NCBI GenBank assembly: GCA_009784765.1
Contig: WQXP01000089.1
Location: 1-5,657, forward strand
DNA length: 5,657 nucleotides
Reading direction: 5' to 3'
DNA from: Oscillospiraceae bacterium
GTDB taxonomy: Bacteria; Bacillota; Clostridia; Oscillospirales; Ruminococcaceae
The position numbers and the translations under genes were made by a program. Of the stretch, positions 5,474 through 5,657 are shown one piece after another. How positions within the stretch are numbered: the stretch's first letter is position 1; the number at the start of each line of letters is the position of its first letter. The notes under the pieces are model-generated. The model was not told the origin of the DNA. It did not search any database and saw nothing but the letters and a program-made list of their open reading frames with translations.

Positions 5474-5657
5474 ATGAAAAAGACAATTCGTGAACGAACG
5501 CTTGAGTATGAAAAAATGATGCTGTGTGAATACGCCTGCCCGAGCTGCGCGAGCGTGGTTGCGGGTCGGCGGCGTGATACCTTTGAAGCAGACTGTGAAA
5601 TCAGAACAGATTTCCAGAGAGACCGCGACAGAATTATTCATTCCGGCGCGTTCAGGC
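5474..5657 (+). CDS. dgt: dGTPase-like HD-domain phosphohydrolase, N-terminal part, cut by window edge
   Basis: 61 codons are present. The start TIRERTLEYE (4-13) and especially EIRTDFQRDRDRIIHSGAFR (42-61) match the N-terminus of deoxyguanosinetriphosphate triphosphohydrolase-like proteins, which hydrolyse dNTPs to nucleoside and triphosphate using an HD metal site. The HD motif itself lies beyond the window. AAGGA (5464-5468) is 5 bases before ATG. In many Clostridia dgt precedes dnaG and rpoD, which may follow here. Four cysteines (18, 22, 25, 41), including CPSC, lie in the linker where relatives usually have a Ser/Arg-rich stretch. No promoter is visible in the short gap after the terminator. 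Confidence 0.88.
   Translation, partial: MKKTIRERTLEYEKMMLCEYACPSCASVVAGRRRDTFEADCEIRTDFQRDRDRIIHSGAFR

Noticed and set aside
1..5657. CRISPR array, tRNA, rRNA, insertion sequence or attachment-site repeats
   Set aside because: No repeat-spacer pattern, cloverleaf, transposase frame or flanking direct repeat was seen by eye. An attachment site with its partner outside the window would not be detectable.

Overview
The window joins a bacterial housekeeping gene cluster to a set of tailed-phage structural genes, transcribed away from each other. The right part (about 4809-5657, plus strand) carries rpmB (ribosomal protein L28), rpmE (ribosomal protein L31) and the first 61 codons of a dGTPase-like HD-domain phosphohydrolase (dgt). 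Strong AGGAGG-type ribosome binding sites, a textbook sigma-A promoter and the protein types point to a Gram-positive Bacillota, probably a Clostridia-like lineage. The species cannot be told from the sequence.

The left part (1-4740, minus strand) reads from right to left as portal protein (SPP1 Gp6-like), a small acidic probable scaffold, an HK97-fold type major capsid protein, a tail terminator family protein and a contractile tail sheath protein that runs off the left edge. The genes are tightly packed and intact: 9 to 24 bases separate most of them, and each has a Shine-Dalgarno site. The exception is a 134-base gap between portal and scaffold that holds a large predicted hairpin and a second hairpin directly before the scaffold ribosome binding site. 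The sheath shows that the tail is contractile (myovirus or PBSX-like).

Three things stand out. First, the sequences upstream of the portal gene and upstream of the scaffold gene share a bipartite element, TTGGCAC followed 20 bases later by TGnTAnAATnGTATTATG-like sequence with identical spacing. It looks like a repeated phage promoter, and the scaffold copy lies inside the 3' end of the portal gene. Second, the portal gene directly abuts the ribosomal-protein operon, with no terminase genes in the place where they normally lie. Third, the capsid gene is followed directly by the tail terminator gene, without the usual head-tail connector genes. Together these suggest a reduced, possibly domesticated prophage, or a particle-forming element with its own regulator. 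An assembly join or an unusual gene order cannot be excluded from this window alone.

On the host side, rpmB and rpmE are probably co-transcribed from one strong promoter with phased A-tracts upstream. A rho-independent terminator follows rpmE, only 20 bases ahead of the dgt start codon.
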